From: Sebastes aleutianus | Taxonomy: Eukaryota > Chordata > Actinopteri > Perciformes > Sebastidae | Assembly: GCA_916700875.1 (NCBI GenBank) | Contig: CAKAKS010000067.1 | Coordinates: 767,909-831,908, forward strand | Direction: 5' to 3' | DNA: 64,000 nt | Part shown: positions 11,023 through 21,992 of the stretch, piece after piece | How positions within the stretch are numbered: the stretch's first letter is position 1 | How the letters are laid out: every line of letters begins with the position of its first letter | Made by a program: the position numbers and the translations under genes | Notes under the pieces: generated by a model | Told to the model about the DNA's origin: nothing | Seen by the model: only the letters and a program-made list of their open reading frames with translations | The model's database searches: none

Positions 11023-11999
11023 AATATAACCGTTAGTTGTTCTCTTCCAGTGTAACGTAGCTGAAAACATTCCCACTGCCGTCGCTCTGTTTGTTCATGA
11101 GCCACGGCGACCTATGACAATTGCGTCACGACTGTGCGCCCTCATTTCCAACCAATGACATGATTGGTCCCGCCCCGTTGTTAGCGACCCTGGTCAATGC
11201 ACAATTCACATCGAAATCGACCCTGGTCCAACCCTGGTCTGACCCACTTCTCGACCTGGGTTGCAAAGGTGGGTCGATCAACGCGGGTTAACCCTTTCAT
11301 ATACACAACCAAACCTGGTTCAACCCTGGTTGAGTCCTCAGTGTGAAAGGGGTATTAGACAAATACGAAGAAGTTAAACACATAATCCAGACTAACAGTA
11401 ACACAGCTGAAGCTGCCAAAAGCAGGAAGGACAGCTGGCAAAAGAAAAAACTACCGATGTGTGAATGCGTTATTAATTTAACGGAAGACTCAAAAGTCAG
11501 ATATAGTCGTCGAGATATAAATAGCTTTACGACATGTAAAGGATGAATGGATTACACCTCATTATGCCCATTAAGAAAGATGTGGCGTGTATGACTATTT
11601 CAACCTTTCAGCTGCGTCTCCGTCTCAGGCGGTGTGAAACGGACTCAAGAGCAGGTCAAATAAAGTAAATATAAAAACATAATTCAAAGCAGTAAACACC
11701 AACAGCATAAATCCAGCTGTCCTTCCTGCATCTGTCCGTTTAAACTGTGCTGTTTTTAGACTGAATTATGACTGTAACTCACTCATATTTGTGTAATATT
11801 ACCATATGATCTGCACACTGAGCTCTGATTGGTCAGTAGGAGGTGCCTTTATACAAGTTGATCTCTTATCTGGAACATAACCTGCTCCGGAGCAGGTTAG
11901 CTGTTCAGCATCAGTTACCATGGTGATCTACCCCGGTAAGAAGTGATCCACCTTCGTAGGACGGAAAACCCTGAAATCCTGCTTCGTAGTGCAGACCTC

Positions 12000-12499
12000 T
12001 GATCTGGATCGTACTCTATAATTTAGAGACCCAACAAGAAATCCATAGTGGCAGAGAGAGAGAGGGAGGGCCATAATAAGTTCAAAGATAAGAAGGAGTG
12101 ATCCATCTTCCCTCAATGTACATAAAACCTGTCTGATCCCCCACAGAGCCCGGAACCAGTCCAGATTACTGGTCAGGGTACAGAGGGCTCTATTCTCAGA
12201 CGAGCCGCCACCACACCACACCACATCAGTCCAGCCCTGACCTAACATCGGATCTAAATTGGTCAATAGTTAATAATTCATTAATTAATGAATTAAAATA
12301 TATTGTTAAAGTGTATACGTAAGGGCTTTGAACATTATGATAGAAGTAGAGTATATAAAAACTTAGCATCTATCTTTTAGTATTTGTCTCCCTTTAGTGG
12401 TCATTCATTATTATGTTGTTTATGGCCTACTATTGTTTTCATTGGTTGTTTTAGTCATGTGATTCAGCCAGTTCATAGTTCTCCCTTAGAAATAGTTTG
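12000..12499. other. Intergenic stretch with repeat fragments
   Basis: The part at 12018-12175 contains TAATTTAGAGACCCAACAAG and weaker matches to the repeat at 16784-16900. The rest is AT-rich with no gene seen. Confidence 0.5.
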
Positions 12500-12832
12500 A
12501 GATGCTCAGTCATCCGTGAGGGACTCAGAGTAGAGCCACTGCTCCTTTGCGTTGAAAGGAGCCAGCTGAGGTGGTTCGGGCATCTGGTAAGGATGCCCCC
12601 TGGGTGCCTCCTTAGGGAGGTGTTCCAGGCACGACCAGCTGGGAGGAGACCACGGGGAAGACCGTGGACTAGGTGGAGAGATTATATCTCCACACTGGCC
12701 TGGGAACGCCTCGGGATCCTCCAGTCAGAGCTGGTTAATGTGCCCCGTAAAAGGGAAGTTTGGGGTCCCCTGCTGGAGCTGTTACCCCCGCGACCCAACC
12801 CTGGATAAGCGGTTGAAGATAGATGGATGGAT
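12500..12832 (+). mobile_element. RTE-type LINE, 3' end fragment
   Basis: The frame reads SVIREGLRVEPLLLCVERSQ, LRWFGHLVRMPPGCLLREVF, QARPAGRRPRGRPWTRWRDY and PLLELLPPRPNPG, the C-terminus after the reverse transcriptase in a very common fish LINE (RTE/Rex3-like, clade from memory). The DNA ends in the tail GGTTGAAGATAGATGGATGG. Fragments of the same family lie at 18478, 38008 and 46268. Confidence 0.8.
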
Positions 12833-14344
12833 GCACATGTGGATGATGGCGCAAGCTGAACGGAGAGGGGGGGCTATCGTTCTCGGGCAGCATGGCGGAG
12901 GTCTGCGCTCTCCGAGTGCCATTCTAGTCTTTAGTGTTTAATCACCTGAAACTAAGAATCTCTGTGTTTCCGTTACCTTACAATGAGCCTGGTTTATCTC
13001 CATACGGAGCGGGTCCTCTTCACGGAGCTGGCCGCCATGTTTCTACAGTCGCCCAGAATGGACTGTTGTTGTGTTTCTAGTTGTAAAATGTTGTTGTACA
13101 TGTTACAAAGTAAACATTGGGTTAATAGTAAATATGCCTCTTGCATCATGTATTTAATGTAATGTAAGAAGGGCTCCTATACTCCAAAAAAAGTACTGAA
13201 GAACTGGAATAATTATGTATTGAACAATTATATGAGAATCATCAGTATATTCAATTCAGCATCATCTCTGTAAAGGTTCTCATTGGTCCAGGTCGCTGGA
13301 TATCTTGTAGTCTCACATCCAAGAGGATTCATCAATATGGAACTGATTGATGAAAATGTCCTCTTGACCGAACAGGCAAAGTCCACTTGCTTTAAATTAA
13401 CTCCTCCACGTGTGTCATATAAAACTTGAGGGTTCATCTGCTCTAAGAAGACAAGGAGAGTACTCTTTTTTTAAATTATTACATTATGTGCTGATTTTAT
13501 TAAATTATTCACCTTTTTATTTTGCTAAGTTTATAATTTAATAATGTTTTCATAATGTAATAACTTATTACATTATGAACAAAACTGTTATTACGTTATG
13601 CGCTCAGGGTTTTATTACATTATGAGCTTTTATTACATTTAAGTTATCACATTATGTGCAGTTATTACATTATGAGTTGCTACAGGGACCAAATTGATGA
13701 GCTCCAGCGGCCACATCGCAGCCGGAACACGGCGCAGCAGCACCCGGTGTCAAACTATCGTCATAAATAACCCGCTTTTCCAGTGGTTCAGACCACACTG
13801 ATGACAAATTAATTTATCAAATGATGTCAAGTAATTTGGTTTTGTCAAGCTTTGTCTGGTGGTTGCCATTTCAAAATATTGGCTTGGCAACTGCTGAGCA
13901 AATAAAGTGTAAAAACAATGGGACAATGGGACAATCTACACATGGTGTAAAATAAGAAACAAGACTCTGCTCTCTCTGCGAGGTTGTAGGTAACATTGTA
14001 ACATTGTTACAATGACAATGCTAACATGCTGAGGTTACCACATTAGTTTAACATATTAGCATGCTAACATTAGCCAATTAGCACTAAAGGAAATGTCATT
14101 AGTTCTGCAAATATTTGGTCATAAAACAAAAAATTACACACAAATGTAAAGTTTGAAGAAAAATGAAGAATTCATCATGAATGTCTGTACCAAGAAGCAG
14201 TAGCTTCACAGTGTCACCTCATGGAGGTGCTAGAAGAAAGGTTAGGGCATCACCAAAGTCAGGAACCGACTGACCGACATTGCAAAGAAAACCACATTTG
14301 ATTTTCTGATTAAATAACTGTTCGGAAAATATTTTGATGATGAA
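12833..14344. other. Region 3' of the cadherin, no gene seen
   Basis: About 12940-13080 resembles, inverted, part of the TTAA-flanked element at 34606. At 13470-13680 the motif TTATTACATTATG recurs irregularly about seven times in both orientations, suggesting a decayed palindromic element. Otherwise the DNA is AT-rich and featureless. Confidence 0.6.
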
Positions 14345-14618
14345 ATCATGACATCACATGAAGATCATTTTATTAAGTAACATGAATTAAAAAAACATGT
14401 AAACATATACAGTAGTGCCTCAGGCACTTTGAGGAGCAACTGTAGCTAGTTTATCTGCTCTCGAGCTAACCAGTCCACAACTCTACTTCACATCAACAGT
14501 TTTCTAAAAAGTCCTCACATCGTTCTAGCCAGTGCCTGTCCCAGTAAAAAATCATGTCTAGAAAAGTAAGCTAATTCCCACATGACCTCCCAAAGTCTCT
14601 CTGCTGTCCGGCTTCTTC
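14345..14618 (-). other. Probable cadherin 3' UTR with polyadenylation signal
   Basis: A canonical AATAAA on the minus strand lies at 14373-14368, about 245 nt after the stop codon at 14619. Cleavage 15-30 nt later would place the transcript end near 14345. No cDNA evidence is available, so the UTR end is inferred from the signal alone. Confidence 0.5.
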
Positions 14619-15232
14619 TCAGCTCTCCTCAGTCAGAATAGGCGGCTGTCTGTCCAGGTTAAAAGCCAGTGATTTGAATGGCTGTCCCCAGTCACCAAGG
14701 GAGCTAAAATCCCCTGAATTGTCAATGACCCACGACTCCTCTATGGAGCTGAGCGAACCAGCCACCGAACCGTCACCCTCGTAGGCGTACGTCGCCAGTG
14801 AATCATAGGGTGGAGCGGCGTAACCCTGCTGACTCTCCTCCAGCCGCTGTGCGATGAACTCCCTGATTATTTCAGCATTGCCCTCCGTCGCTCTGCCACG
14901 GGAGGACAGCGTGGCCTCGTTGTTCACGGCAGCGATGACGCTGGCCGTTTGACGATGGATGTCAGGTGACCTGACGTCGTCGCAGCGGCTGATGAGATGC
15001 AACAGAACCCCGTCTCCGTAGCCATTTTTCTCATTCTTGGAGGTTCTGCTGCGAGTGCTGGTGTGCTGTGAGTGTGTGTTGCGCAGAGTGCCCATGTTGA
15101 AAGCACGAGTGTCCGCCTCGCCGCCGCCCTCGTCGTCATAGTGAATGACATTATCACGGATGTCCTCTTTTGATGTCATCAGAGTCTCTTTCTCTTTGCG
15201 GCGCCTCTGGCCCATGTATAATCCCGCCATGC
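14619..15232 (-). CDS. Cadherin last exon, membrane edge and cytoplasmic tail
   Basis: The acceptor is tcttgcag/GCATG and the exon ends at the stop codon at 14619. After the end of the membrane helix come basic residues (GQRRRKEKE), then the p120-binding juxtamembrane core TLMTSKEDIRDNVIHYDDEG and GGEADTRAFNMGTLRN. A middle segment of about 70 residues has no counterpart I recognise and is roughly twice the usual length. The distal part returns to the family with REFIAQRLEE, APPYDSLATYAYEGDGSVAG and SLSSIEES. The last 30 or so residues keep GDWG but not the usual acidic-Tyr run or the LADMYG-like ending, so beta-catenin contact may be altered. The tail is about 204 codons, against roughly 165 in CDH10 as I remember it. 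Confidence 0.95.
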
Positions 15233-16260
15233 CTGCAAGACACAAAGCAAATGCATGATGGGTTAGGGGAAAAATATCTATATATGCTTGTACATTTGGC
15301 CCAGTTTCGTTCTTTCTTTATTTTGCAGTGTATTTTCTGTATCTGTAATCTTGGAGACAAGGGATATACAGAATAAACTATAATAATAATCTCCTTCACA
15401 TAAATGTATCCACACTTTCTGAGGAAAAAACATCACGTACACCACTGCATCAGTATTATTTTGTCCTTTTTTCCACAAATCATAGAGCTTCCTTTGATTT
15501 TTTTTCTACTTTTGATGCGTGTTCAGTTATCTGGGGTCTCATTTATAACCGTTGCGTACCCCACTTCCTACGCAAAAGTTGTGATCTATAAAAACAAACT
15601 TGACGGGAGAATGCACACTTAGGGAAACTCTGACCCATGCGTACGCACATTATGGGGGCGGGAAACTGCCGACGTAGATGGTGAGGTGGTGAATTGGAGC
15701 CAGATTGTAGAAATTAAAATTAACTTTTTTTCACGTTTAACTTCACTTCATATCACACGTTACTTCCACTTTATCATACACATTTAAACCAGCAGTGTTA
15801 TTTGTACTAATGAGCCATAGCTAGGATATTCCATTAATCCTATTAACTGTCCCCAAATTCGTGCTGAACTGGGAAAAAAAGGCGTTCCAGTCGGCTGCTC
15901 CCTCTTCTTGGAAACAGCTACAAAACGAATTGAAACTTGGAGAGCCGGTCTGACTGAATGTCTTTAAAGTGCTTCTAAATGACTTGGAAACAAGCACATC
16001 TGGCTGCGGATGTTTTGAATGTTGATGAATGTTTTTTGATACCTTATAATTCTGTAGTTTGCTCTTTGTCTTCGTTTTCAATTGTTTGTTTTATGTCTTT
16101 GACCATGTAGCTGTGCTGCTGCCTATCTTGGCCAGGATACCTTTGGAAAAGAGATTTGGCCAAAAATTGCCAAATGTATGATATACTATGTTGGTTTTAG
16201 TCCTATGAACAGTGTCTATCATTATGTTGTAGTTATGTGATAGCAGAAAGATGAGCTTAC
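15233..16260 (-). other. Last cadherin intron
   Basis: The 1.0-kb intron contains, at about 15535-15660, a repeat starting GGGGTCTCATTTATAACC with TGCGTACGCACATTATGGGG, which I recognise as a dispersed fish DNA-transposon end without being sure of its class. At about 15830-16080 there is a short LINE 3'-end-like piece (minus, with LVSKSFRSTLKTF). Nothing coding is intact. Confidence 0.5.
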
Positions 16261-16512
16261 CAATCAGCAGAGCTACACATAGCAGAATAGCCATCAGAGC
16301 TCCAGTGCTGAGGCCCACGGGCAGGAAGATGGCCTCAGCTGAGCAGGCCAGTAGGGAACCTCCCGCCTCGCAGGAACACACTCGGATTGTGAGGGTGGCT
16401 GTGCTGCTCTGGGCAGGATAACCGCTGTCTTCAACCACAACTGGAAGAACGTAGACATTCTGCAGGTGTTGCTGGAAACCTGTGCGTCGAGTCACAATGC
16501 CAGCGGTGTTGT
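16261..16512 (-). CDS. Cadherin exon, end of EC5 and transmembrane segment (252 nt)
   Basis: The acceptor is gtttccag/ACAAC and the donor is GATTG/gtaagc. It encodes NTAGIVTRRTGFQQHLQNVY, VLPVVVEDSGYPAQSSTATL, TIRVCSCEAGGSLLACSAEA and IFLPVGLSTGALMAILLCVA then LLI. The cysteine-rich end of EC5 (C-x-C...C) and the start of the hydrophobic membrane helix are both present. The length of exactly 252 nt is the type II standard. The split codon gives Gly with the last exon. Confidence 0.97.
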
Positions 16513-16612
16513 CTGGAAACCAACAGAGGGTGATGTTACATCACTAACAAGCTCCCACATAGTCATTATTTTCATTGTCACACACTCTGAGAAAAATCTG
16601 ATCAATGCTTAA

Positions 16613-16924
16613 AAGGACTGTTTGTAAGAATCAGAAATGTCTTGTTAACAGCAACACTTGTGGCCGTTAAGTTAACGAAAGTCAATTCAATTCAATTCAA
16701 TTCAATTTATTTTTGTATAGCGTCAAATCACAACAGAAGTTATCTCAAGACGCTTTATATATACAGCAGGTCTTAGACCGTACACCATAGTTTAGAGACC
16801 CAACAAGATCCACCAAGCGCGCTGTGGCCAGGAAAAACTCCCCGATTACTGGGAAGAAACCTGGAGCAGAACCTGGAGCAGAACCGGGCGCAGGGCGGGC
16901 GGCCATCTGCCGAGACCGGTTGGG

Positions 16925-16982
<58 letters not shown>

Positions 16983-17690
16983 CAGCCACAATAATAGCCC
17001 AGCAGCTGTAATAACTAATACAAGTAGGACTAATAACACAAAACCAATAGTAGTGGATGTAAAAGAATGATAATACAACTATCAGAATTGATATCATTGG
17101 GTCGTCCTCAGACGGGCTCAAGTCAGCGTCCTGTTGCTGGCGCTTGTGCTCGCTCTACATAGACATGAACGAGCATTGATCAAAACAGTGAGGCGACACA
17201 CATCAGCTAAAAGCACAATATCACTCTATATTTCAGTTGCTTGGCAGTAATGTTAGCTGACCAGACGAAGGTCTCTCCATGAATCAATGCTGATCCTAGT
17301 GTTGGCTTTTCCTGCCTCAGCCTCCCGACTGCGGCCAGAGGGAACAGGGGAGACACCGGAGTTTTGGTCGGAGACGATAACGTTTCTCTCTGCGGAGCCC
17401 CGTCACTTCACAAGACACGGGAAACCTCTGTTGGTCTGGAGGAGCTGCAGCAGTTATTTCTGCACAAACGTCCACTGTACATTCTCTAGATATTCTCAGA
17501 GCTAAACTAACTCTTCTGCAGTGTGGAGTGAGCAGCATGCACGTGAGAGTGGAGCGAGACAGCGAGAACGAGCGCGGTGTGTGAGTGAAGGCAGGCAGAG
17601 GAGCAGAGGAGCAGAGTACAGCAGAGACTCCGGTCCTGGAGACCAAAGCTACGGTCTCCCCCGCGTCCTCCGACCGCGGCCAACACTGTT
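16613..17690. mobile_element. TTAA-flanked DNA element, interrupted copy
   Basis: It starts after TTAA (16609-16612) with AAGGACTGTTTGTAAG, matching the left end of the intact copy at 37270. The match resumes at 17120 with GTCAGCGTCCTG and GAACGAGCATTGATCAAAAC, then TGACCAGACGAAGGTCTCTC and so on to about 17650. The middle 16684-17119 is another repeat inserted into it. The right terminus was not found. Confidence 0.75.
16684..17119 (+). mobile_element. Dispersed repeat inserted in the TTAA element
   Basis: It begins with (ATTCA)n and TATAGCGTCAAATCACAACA and contains TTTAGAGACCCAACAAG and a (GA)n tract at about 16925-16980. It is flanked by AAGTCA on both sides (about 16678-16683 and 17120-17125), a probable target duplication, and the uninterrupted copy at 37270 shows the empty site. 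Family not identified. Confidence 0.7.
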
Positions 17691-18039
17691 TACTTATTAT
17701 TATTATTTGGGGTTTTACAGCAGCTGGCATCCTTTGTGTTGCATTGCTGCTTCCTTCTGGATTTATCCGTCCACAACCCCTACTCTACTACAGTCTCTTA
17801 ATTAATCTAGTGTTGATCAGAAACCTAAAAATCACCTTTCTCCCCTCCACCGCGTCCTCGCTTCCAAGCAAATCCTCCACCCTATATTCCACTGGTGCCA
17901 ACCTCTGCAAACCTGCTAACATACTCCGTCTACTAGGCACCAAAAAGCCCAACAGAGTGAGGCTAAGGACATATCCCGACAGATTGATGAACTGAAATCA
18001 GGACAAACTGTGAAGGGACATGAGAGAATCAGTGTAGGA

Positions 18040-18392
18040 GAAATAATCCCGTGATCAGTGATCCGTGGACTTGGACCTGATAAAGCTGATGAAACCTGGG
18101 CTGAAACAGAGTCCAAAGTACAAGAACTGTTCACCACAAAACTTCAGCTGGATGCCTCTGTGGAAATTGAGAGAGCTCAGAAGAATGGGAAATTCAGAGG
18201 TGGAAGTGAAAAGCCAAGATCAGTGGTGATCAAGCTGTTGCCTTTCAAGGACAAACAGCTAAGCAAGGCCATCGCAAGATCCAACCTGAAGAACACCTCA
18301 ATTTACATCAGTGAGGACTTCTCTGAACAAGTGAGGAAGAGAAAAGCTGAGCTATTAGAGGAGAGTATGCCATCATCAGCTACGACCGCCTA
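18040..18392 (+). pseudogene. L1-like ORF1 fragment (Transposase_22-type RNA-binding)
   Basis: The frame reads KLQLDASVEIERAQKNGKFR, then SVVIKLLPFKDKQLSKAIAR and TSIYISEDFSEQVRKRKAEL. The pattern IERA.K.G / K.L.FKDK / I.I.EDFS..VRK.R resembles the RRM and C-terminal part of L1-type ORF1 proteins, which are RNA chaperones. No start-to-end gene is present and no matching ORF2 is adjacent. Confidence 0.6.
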
Positions 18393-18477
18393 ATTGTGAA
18401 GCCAAGGAGCAGTGCCTGAGCAGAGAGAAGCCCCCCAGATCATATAATGATATGATATAAATGGTATTGTATTGTAT

Positions 18478-18557
18478 GTAAAGGGAAGTTTGGGGTCCCC
18501 TGCTGGAGCTGTTGCCCCCGCGACCCGACCCCTGATAAGAGGTTGAAGATGAAGATA
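18478..18557 (+). mobile_element. RTE-type LINE 3' tail fragment
   Basis: The text GTTTGGGGTCCCCTGCTGGA and CCCGACCCCTGATAAGAGGT is the terminal 80 nt of the LINE family at 12500, joined directly after the ORF1-like fragment. Confidence 0.75.
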
Positions 18558-18717
18558 AGTGAAATTTCTGGTTTAATTAATAGTGAAAATATAAATCGAG
18601 CGTAGCGTTAGTTCAGGCAGGCCATGATGTCAAGCTCTGCTCATATGACAGCTATCAGCTGATAGCAGCCGATCTTAAGCCAGCCCAATCAGCTGATGCA
18701 TCAGCTGATTCCCCTCT

Positions 18718-20330
18718 ATGCATTCATTGGCAAATTTCCTACAGGGCACCTTAATTAAGCTGCTTCAGCCTGCCTACCTTTGCTGCTTCCTCTACAAGCC
18801 GCTCGCACACATGAGAGCAACCAGATTTTCCACGTATAAGCTTCAACTTAACCTGCTGCTCGTCAAGTCGATTTCCGTCCATGATGAGGTCCCATGGCTG
18901 GACGACTGGGCTATGGAGTCACAACAACAGCAAACCAAGGCAGAGGAAGCCATCGGCAAAGAGAGCCCGGTCCCTATCCGCCAGAGCTCGCGTCTGATAT
19001 GTAGACATTCAAGTTCTGCTCCCAGCATTTCCGAATGGCCAGTGTCCAGGCTCCTAGAAGTCCTGTTCGAAAACCACATCAGGGCTCCTGTCGGTTCTTC
19101 TCTTGAAGAGCTTTTTGAAATGTTTTTGGAAAGCGGCCATGGTGAAACCCCACCAGCAGATCTTTCCAAATCCTGCGCTCCCAGGAAAGCCGCTGAGAAA
19201 GGGGATACACAGTTTCCGAAACTCCACTGCAACTCCACTGCTGAGCCGCCTTCCAAAAGAGCGCGAGCTCCAGCGGTCCGAGCTCCAGCGGTCCGAGCTC
19301 CAGCGGTCCGAGCCCCGGTCCGAGCTCCAGCGGTCCGAGCCCCAATTCGAGCCCCGATCCGAGCTCCAGCTGTCAAAGCCCCAGCTGTCCAAGCTACAGC
19401 CCCGGCAGCCGGCTCCGTGGACCAGGAGGACAACCCTTTCATGACAGCTCTATTCAGCATCCAGTCGTCACTCGGCAATATGAACTCCAGAATCCAAGGC
19501 CTGGAGTCCGTGTCGGCATCTCCAGCAAGCCGGGCTCTTCCAAACACGGACAGGCCATCCACCTCTACAGCTGCGGCATCACCAACGTGGTCTGCGTTCG
19601 CGCCGCAGATTGATGACGTCATCCCATCGAGCTTCGATGACATCACAGTCCCGCGGAGATCTCTGGGAAGTGCAGTCCAAATCTCCACTGGGATCCCATT
19701 CTTTCCTCCTGCTGCTGCAATCTCTCACAATCTGAGAAGCCAAACCCTTGCAGCCGTCCTCCATAAAGGGTGCTTTGGTGCTTACACAGGCCTGTTGTTA
19801 GAAACTGTTTTCCTCACGGCATTTTTCAGGTTTCTTAGAGGTGGCAAGTTCACTACACGCACTAAATCTTTCGATCCTTTGCATGATCTCACTATAGCTG
19901 ACGTAACCATTAACACTCACTATATCACGGTATTTTTAAAACACTCAAGACTGATAGAGATAGGAAGGAACATCTGTTTTAATCTCTGAGTCTAATTCCG
20001 CTTTTTGTCCCGTCTTCCATGATCCACTATCTGAGATGCCGACTTCAAGCCAGCCAACGAGAGCCACTCTTTGTCACAGAAGAGGGTAAGCCCATGTCCC
20101 GAGCTTGGTTTGCCTCACACATTCGCCTCCTCTGCAAATCATGCGTACTGCCACCAGAACGCAACACTGCGCATACTCTATTTTGGGGGTCTTTGCTGCT
20201 GCTTTCCCTGCCTTTGGCTTTCCATTTATGCACATGGAAGGGCAAGGAGGTGTGCTCTCCTTGCCTTATGCTACCACGTAGGCACGTGGATCCACGTATG
20301 TGCTTGGATGGGCAGGGAGGTCCCAGAGCA
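18718..20330 (+). pseudogene. DIRS-like element: gag-like plus tyrosine recombinase remnant
   Basis: A 423-codon frame (18718-19989) joins a gag-like N-terminal part to a tyrosine recombinase. The gag-like part has LEELFEMFLESG, a 15-nt coding repeat and NPFMTALFSIQSSLGNMNSR. The recombinase part reads LTAFFRFLRGGKFTTRTKSF, DPLHDLTIADVTINTHYITV and FLKHS. The catalytic Arg (FLRGG) and the Lys region (FLKHS) are present. A one-base shift near 19965 moves the rest to another frame: LRCRLQASQREPLFVTEEGK, PMSRAWFASHIRLLCKSC. The HxxR box is replaced by HTLFWG and the Tyr end is missing. The reverse transcriptase expected between gag and recombinase is absent, so this is an internally deleted copy. 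A Crypton origin is the main alternative. Confidence 0.7.
19263..19392 (+). repeat. 15-nt coding tandem repeat (Ala-Pro-Ala-Val-Arg)
   Basis: The unit GCTCCAGCGGTCCGA is repeated about eight times with 9-nt variants (AP-VR, AP-IR), always in frame. It forms a low-complexity basic, proline-rich linker in the gag-like part of the DIRS-like remnant. Confidence 0.9.
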
Positions 20331-20394
20331 GAGCCATACCGCCAAATATACTGTATATATTACTGCATGGAAATAAGTTTCTTTGACTAAAGTG

Positions 20395-21685
20395 GTCCTG
20401 ACTGAAATGTACTTGCTGTCTCTGAGACACATTTAGACCACTCAATAACAGACATGGGGGTAGCCATACCAGGTTATAATATTTTTAGAAATGATAGGAA
20501 TATTTTTGGGGGGAGGCGTTGATCTATATATAATCAAAGCCATATTCTCACCAAGGTTAGACTGGACCTGATGGTGCCTAGTATTGAGTCTCTTTGGTTG
20601 GAAGTTCATCTTGCTCACTGTAAAACATTTATTGTTGGCTGTGTCTATTGGCCCCCAAGTGCAACCGTGCAATATGTTGATGAATTATGTTCTGTGTTGA
20701 TAAAGGCAACAGATATTGGTAAAGAAATGTTGACGACTTAAATATTGATTGGCTGTCCGATTAATGCCCAATGAGAAAAAAGTTGAACAACGCTGCACTC
20801 ATCTGTAATTTAACTCAGAATGTGAACAAGCCGACTAGAGTTTATTGCAATTATGCTGAGCAAACATCTGCAACTTGTATTGACCACATATTTACTAATA
20901 ACATCAAATTATGTTCCAATGCATTATCTGTTCCTGTGGGGTTTAGTGACCATAACATCGTTGCTACAGTAAGAAAAACCATAACTCCCAACACTGGGCC
21001 TAAAGTACTGTATGATAGGTCCTATAAAAGATTTTGTGAAAATGATTTTGTAAGAGATATAGAGAATATTGAATGGAACCAATTGTTGTCAGTAAATGAT
21101 GTGGAAAAAGCCCTCAAGGTATTTACTGTACTATGTCTCTCTGTGGCTGATCAACATGTCCCATTGAGAAAATATACAGTAAGATCTAATGAGGCATCAT
21201 AGATTGATGATGAACCTAGGGAGTGTATGCGTAAAAGAGATGAGCTAAAGAAGGCTGCAATAGAGTCTAAAGGAACTGAAAAGTGGCACATGCACCCTGC
21301 AATGAGAAATAAAGTTACAAAGTTAAACAGAAAGAAGAGAAAAGCATATTATCAAAACAAAATCCAGGAGAGGAAGAATGATGGTGATAAACTTTGGAAA
21401 ACCTTAAATGAAATGATGAGTAGAGCCGAGAATAATGCACTTTCAATCATTGATGTTAATGGCATGTTCTTAATAAAAGCAAAGGACATTGCAAACCATT
21501 TCAGTGATAACTTTGCCGACAAAGTTGATAAGTTAAGAAAGGAAACAGGCTCCCCTAGTGGATGTAGTATGTCTCTTCAAATCATAACCAATTCTATCAA
21601 GAGAAACAAGCTCTCCACAAGCACTGCTTATCTACCCTCAACAAGCACTGCTTATTTACCCTCATCAAGCATTGCTACTGTATGA
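20395..21685 (+). mobile_element. LINE fragment, endonuclease and linker region
   Basis: Broken frames read ETHLDHSITDMGVAIPGYNI-like text with stops at 20400-20770. A longer frame at 20771-21202 has NVNKPTRV, ATCIDHIFTNNI and VPVGFSDHNIVATVRK, where the SDH motif is a catalytic signature of the APE-type endonuclease. The next frame (21227-21685) holds RKKRKAYYQNKIQERKNDGD, KLWKTLNEMM and IANHFSDNFADKV, the linker before reverse transcriptase. An in-frame TAG (near 21200) and the missing reverse transcriptase show it is dead. Confidence 0.8.
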
Positions 21686-21944
21686 ATGATATGCTGTACA
21701 TATGTATTTTCAGGTTGCTGTTGGATGTACCTATTGGTGACATTAATCCTCTGCATTTAACCCATCCAAACACCCGATACGCAAACACCTGAGCGCCCAG
21801 TGACAGGAGCTTGCTACTGAACTTGACTCTGAAAGCCCTCCTGTTGCCAGCTTTCATTTTGCCAGATTTTTGAGCCATCTGGCCAGGGATTTGAACCAAC
21901 AACCTTTGGTCCTCTTCTCTAAGCTCGTCAGGATGCAAGGTGGC

Positions 21945-21992
21945 GCTGACCGAGGGACGCTGACCGAGGGACGCTGACCGAGGGACGCTTCA
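21945..21992. repeat. 14-nt tandem repeat
   Basis: The unit GACCGAGGGACGCT occurs three times, preceded by a partial unit (GCGCT). It lies just 5' of the endonuclease-like fragment. Confidence 0.85.

Larger units (their letters stand above)
6361..11354. mobile_element. Inner PIF/Harbinger element
   Basis: Inverted ends TACCCTTTTCACAC at 6361 and GTGTGAAAGGGGTA ending at 11354 are flanked by the trinucleotide TTA on both sides, the usual 3-bp Harbinger target duplication. It carries the two genes of an autonomous Harbinger in opposite orientations: a DDE nuclease piece (plus, 7360-7640) and a Myb/SANT-like protein (minus, 11022-10087 with parts beyond). Both are disrupted, by a LINE at about 6425-7135 and a DNA element at 8641-10087. 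Confidence 0.85.
6084..11999. mobile_element. Outer Harbinger-like element (host of a transposon nest)
   Basis: Inverted ends GAGGCCTGTACTATGAAG at 6084 and CTTCGTAGTGCAGACCTC ending at 11999 match at 15 of 18 positions. The internal right arm retains a frame at about 11345-11545 reading KYEEVKHIIQTNSNTAEAAK then SRKDSWQK, which resembles the Myb/SANT-like second protein of fish Harbinger elements. The space between is almost wholly taken up by a second Harbinger inserted into it. The 3-bp target duplication could not be defined. Confidence 0.7.

Noticed and set aside
16773..17121. Minus-strand frames with a Leu-Ser repeat that look like a membrane protein
   Set aside because: They are produced by the (GA)n tract in the inserted repeat.
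18843..19688. 281-codon open frame on the minus strand
   Set aside because: Antisense shadow of the DIRS-like gag part and its 15-nt repeat.
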